NCBI GenBank assembly: GCA_035536185.1
Contig: DATLOM010000026.1
Coordinates: 25,033 to 89,032 of the forward strand
DNA from: GCA-2861595 sp035536185
GTDB lineage: Bacteria > Actinomycetota > Acidimicrobiia > Acidimicrobiales > GCA-2861595
Direction: 5' to 3'
DNA: 64,000 nucleotides
Of the stretch, positions 61,502-64,000 are shown piece by piece (within the stretch, counting starts at the first letter, position 1; each line of letters begins with the position of its first letter). The notes under the pieces were generated by a model, which searched no databases, was not told the origin of the DNA, and saw only the letters and a program-made list of their open reading frames with translations. Both the position numbers and the translations under genes were made by a program.

Positions 61502-64000
61502 ATGAACTCGAGCAAGAGCTGGCGGACCGGATCGACTCAAGCGGGTGGGCGTCAGGCGACGCCGGACCGGCTGTGGGTCTGGATGTCGGGGCGGCGCCTG
61601 GCGCGCCTGCCCATCGGCATGGTCGTCGTGGCTCTGCTGGCGTCGCTGTTCGGCCCACTCGGCAGGACGGTGGCCGGCGCCGCCGAGGGCCCCGCAGCCA
61701 CCGCCGGGTCGGGTTCGAGCTCCGCCCGCCTCATCGTCAAGCTGGCATCGGGTATGTCACGTGACCAGCAGCGCCAGGTCGTCCAGCGCAACGGGGGCAC
61801 GCTCGTGTCGGAGATCACCCGCCTGTCCATGGTCGTGATCTCGGTCCCCGCCGCTGAGGCGTCCAACCACTCCAAGCGCTACCAGGCCGACAAGCAGGTG
61901 CGCCGGGTCGACGCCAACCGCAGCCGCAAGGCCTCCGCCGCTCCCAACGACCCCGCCTACGCCGGCCAGTGGGCCCTGCCCAAGATCGGCTGGGACGCTG
62001 CCCGCGACACGGTCGCCCCCGCCGGCTCGGCCACCATCGCCGTCCTCGACACCGGCGTCGCCCCCGTGGCCGACCTCGAGGGCCGTCTCGTTCCCGGCTA
62101 CACCGCCTTCCCGAACACTGATCCTCAGGTCGACGCCAACGGGCACGGCACGGCGCTGGCCACCATCGCCGCCGCGGCTGCCGACAACAGCGCCGGCATC
62201 GCCGGCGTCGGCTACGCCGCCGGCGTCAAGGTGATGCCGGTCCGAGTCCTCGACGACTCCGGCCTCGGCCAGGACAGCGACGTCATCGCCGGCGTGGTGC
62301 ACGCCGCCGACAACGGCGCTGACGTCATCCTCATGGGCTTCAGCGCCCCCGGCTTCAGCCAGTCACTCCAGGACGCCGTCGACTACGCCTGGTCGAAGGG
62401 CGCGGTGCTCGTGGCCGCCACCGGCAACGCCGGCTCCACCGAGCCCACCTACCCCGCCGGCGACGCCAAGGTCGTCGGCGTTTCCGCCACGGACCAGAAC
62501 GACGGTCTGTGGCCCAGCAGCAACTCCGGTGCCAGCGCCTTCCTGGGCGCGCCCGGCGTAGAGATCGGGGCGGTCGCTCCAGGGGGCGGGACCACCTCTA
62601 TCACCGGCACGTCGGGCTCGGCGGCCGTCGTCGCCGGCTCGGCAGCCTTGCTGGCGGCCAACGACTCGGCGGCGTCCAACGGCGTCATCGTCGGCCGCCT
62701 GGCCCGCAACGCCGACGCCGCCGGCACGGCCGACCAGACCGGCAACGGCCGGGTGAACCTGGCCCGTGCGATTGCCGACACTTCTACTGAAGCAGTTGTA
62801 CCTGCCGGCGCGGCGCCGCTAGGCAGCGGCGGCCCGTTCGTGGGGCCGTATGTGGTGGCGGCCGGCGGCGGCCTCACCGTGAGCGCGACGTTCAACGTGT
62901 CCACATCCTCAATCACTGGTTCGATCAGTGGAGGTGGCGATCCGAACAGCCAAAAGTTCTACCAATACTCATATACGGCACCTGGTGCCTCGGCGCCAAG
63001 TTTTGTTAGCCCATGCCTGGCTGGTGCTGCAGGCGGCAGCAACACATACTTCCTCCCGCCGGGCTACACCGCTGGAATGTGGACCGTTAGCGTAAGCCGA
63101 TTCAACGCTAACGACGGTGGCGTTTGCCACGTCAGCCGTAAGGATGCAGACGGATCGATCACAGTAAGCGCGGCGGCGAGCATCCGTGGTGCTGCGTTGA
63201 ACGATGTAGACGGCGACTCCTCGGCGAATGATGGTGCTGCTCCGCTGGTCGGCGCTACCGTCACTCTGTACAAGGCTGCGGTTGGCACAGCCACCGCGCG
63301 CTCGTCGTCTGATACCACAGTCGGTACCTCAACCTCGTCCTCGACCGGCGCCTACGGGTTTGCGTCCGGTCTTGTCAGCGGTACCTACTTTCTCGTCCGC
63401 AGCAACCCGGCGTCGGCTGGATGGTTTTCGACGAATGCGATCTCCGGCAGCGGAACTGGCACGAGCAGTAGCAAGGTGAGCAACGACGAGATCCGAGTGG
63501 TCCTGAGCACTACGAGTGCGTCCACGACGGGAAACAACTTTCTCGCACAACAGCGAAATGCCTCGATATCGGGAACAATATTTAACGATGTGAACAACAA
63601 CGGCGTAAAGGATGCTGGTGAAACCGGGACCGTGGGTGGCGGCACCATCGGAATCAGCGGCGGAACGCCACCCGTGTCGCTAACACCGTTGACCGTGACG
63701 GCCGGCGGTACATACTCCTTCACAGGTCTCCAAGCTGGGAACTACACGCTCACGTACTCAGCCCCTTCTGGATACAGCCCGACTGGGCCGAACCCTCAGA
63801 CGATCACGCTGTCTGCTAGCGAGTCCGTGACGAGGGACTTTCTCGCCCATACAAATGCAGCCCCCGTGGTCGACCTCAACAGCGCCACCACCGGCAACGA
63901 CAACACCGCCACCTTCACCGAGGACGGCGCCGCGGCCGCCCTGGCCGGGCTCGCCACCGTGGTCGACGCCGACGACACCAGCCTGGCCTCGGCCACCGTC
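61502..64000 (+). CDS. Secreted S8 subtilase with SdrD-B-like domains, 3' truncated
   Basis: The frame is open for 833 codons to the right edge with no stop. The N-terminus (MNSSKSWRTG, then LPIGMVVVALLASLFGPL) is a long signal, followed by an inhibitor-I9-like propeptide (ARLIVKLASGMSRDQQRQVV). The S8 domain (about 150-425) has VLDTGV (Asp), NGHGTALATI (His), AATGNAG (oxyanion Asn) and GTSGSAAVVAGSAALL (Ser), all in order. Two SdrD-B/Cna-B-like repeats follow (ISGTIFNDVNNNGVKDAGET), then a VVDADDTSLASATV-type repeat. Codons are AT-richer from about 62,780 to 63,840. It is preceded by the ~94-bp element. Confidence 0.9.
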   Translation, partial: MNSSKSWRTGSTQAGGRQATPDRLWVWMSGRRLARLPIGMVVVALLASLFGPLGRTVAGAAEGPAATAGSGSSSARLIVKLASGMSRDQQRQVVQRNGGTLVSEITRLSMVVISVPAAEASNHSKRYQADKQVRRVDANRSRKASAAPNDPAYAGQWALPKIGWDAARDTVAPAGSATIAVLDTGVAPVADLEGRLVPGYTAFPNTDPQVDANGHGTALATIAAAAADNSAGIAGVGYAAGVKVMPVRVLDDSGLGQDSDVIAGVVHAADNGADVILMGFSAPGFSQSLQDAVDYAWSKGAVLVAATGNAGSTEPTYPAGDAKVVGVSATDQNDGLWPSSNSGASAFLGAPGVEIGAVAPGGGTTSITGTSGSAAVVAGSAALLAANDSAASNGVIVGRLARNADAAGTADQTGNGRVNLARAIADTSTEAVVPAGAAPLGSGGPFVGPYVVAAGGGLTVSATFNVSTSSITGSISGGGDPNSQKFYQYSYTAPGASAPSFVSPCLAGAAGGSNTYFLPPGYTAGMWTVSVSRFNANDGGVCHVSRKDADGSITVSAAASIRGAALNDVDGDSSANDGAAPLVGATVTLYKAAVGTATARSSSDTTVGTSTSSSTGAYGFASGLVSGTYFLVRSNPASAGWFSTNAISGSGTGTSSSKVSNDEIRVVLSTTSASTTGNNFLAQQRNASISGTIFNDVNNNGVKDAGETGTVGGGTIGISGGTPPVSLTPLTVTAGGTYSFTGLQAGNYTLTYSAPSGYSPTGPNPQTITLSASESVTRDFLAHTNAAPVVDLNSATTGNDNTATFTEDGAAAALAGLATVVDADDTSLASATV

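Overview
The window is high-GC DNA (roughly 70% G+C by eye) with the gene content of an actinobacterium. Pointers are a full-length multifunctional 2-oxoglutarate decarboxylase of the Kgd type (37759-41388), many genes with a TANNNT hexamer 6-10 nt upstream of the start codon and no Shine-Dalgarno (leaderless style), frequent GTG/TTG starts, a Tat-type solute-binding lipoprotein, and a MoxR/DUF58/DUF4129/DUF4350 cluster. I infer a poorly characterised lineage such as Acidimicrobiia; this is a judgement from gene style, not a phylogeny. No rRNA, tRNA, CRISPR array or intact insertion sequence was seen.

Layout. 1-7.9 kb: a huge secreted kelch/delta-60/Calx-beta/P-domain protein (cut by the left edge), FtsH, and a second P-domain protein. 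8-10.3 kb: a MazEF-like toxin-antitoxin pair, a coiled-coil protein and a lipoprotein. 10.3-16.8 kb: an overlapping dipeptide/oligopeptide ABC importer operon (two permeases, a fused double ATPase, a Tat lipoprotein binding protein) and a polysaccharide deacetylase. 16.8-17.4 kb: a second MazEF-like pair. 17.4-26.6 kb: a geranylgeranyl-reductase-type flavoprotein, a TIGR01777 SDR protein, a VanW protein, the queD-queC-queE preQ0 operon, a LuxR regulator divergent from a methyltransferase, and small proteins. 26.7-36.3 kb: EttA, a membrane protein and the MoxR/DUF58/DUF4129/DUF4350/SpoIIM/RDD cluster. 36.3-45.4 kb: a BBE oxidoreductase, Kgd, an NYN-S1 protein, a decayed GGDEF gene, a FrnE/DsbA-like gene with an in-frame TGA at the first active-site cysteine, exonuclease III and a sigma-region-4-like protein. 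45.5-53.8 kb: a UvrD-HRDC helicase, a hydrolase, a membrane-anchored MurF-like ligase, Ddl, an ACT protein, deformylase, a tiny secreted protein and a bPH2-SHOCT protein. 53.9-64 kb: a DevS-like histidine kinase, three NarL-type response regulators plus two decayed copies, two large secreted proteins, a 75-bp tandem-repeat protein, and a subtilase that runs off the right edge.

The most notable item is the FrnE/DsbA gene at 43613-44227. Its active site reads TGA-Pro-Trp-Cys, the frame is otherwise intact, a leaderless promoter points to a start before the TGA, and a 7-bp hairpin with G in its apical loop lies 19 nt after the TGA. Together these make it a candidate selenoprotein.

The second notable item is the 58.7-61.5 kb locus. 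A response-regulator 3' end together with a ~94-bp upstream element appears to have been duplicated, so the same element precedes two secreted-protein genes, with a partial copy before one regulator. The window also carries four families of intergenic inverted repeats, some of which supply the start or stop codons of neighbouring genes.
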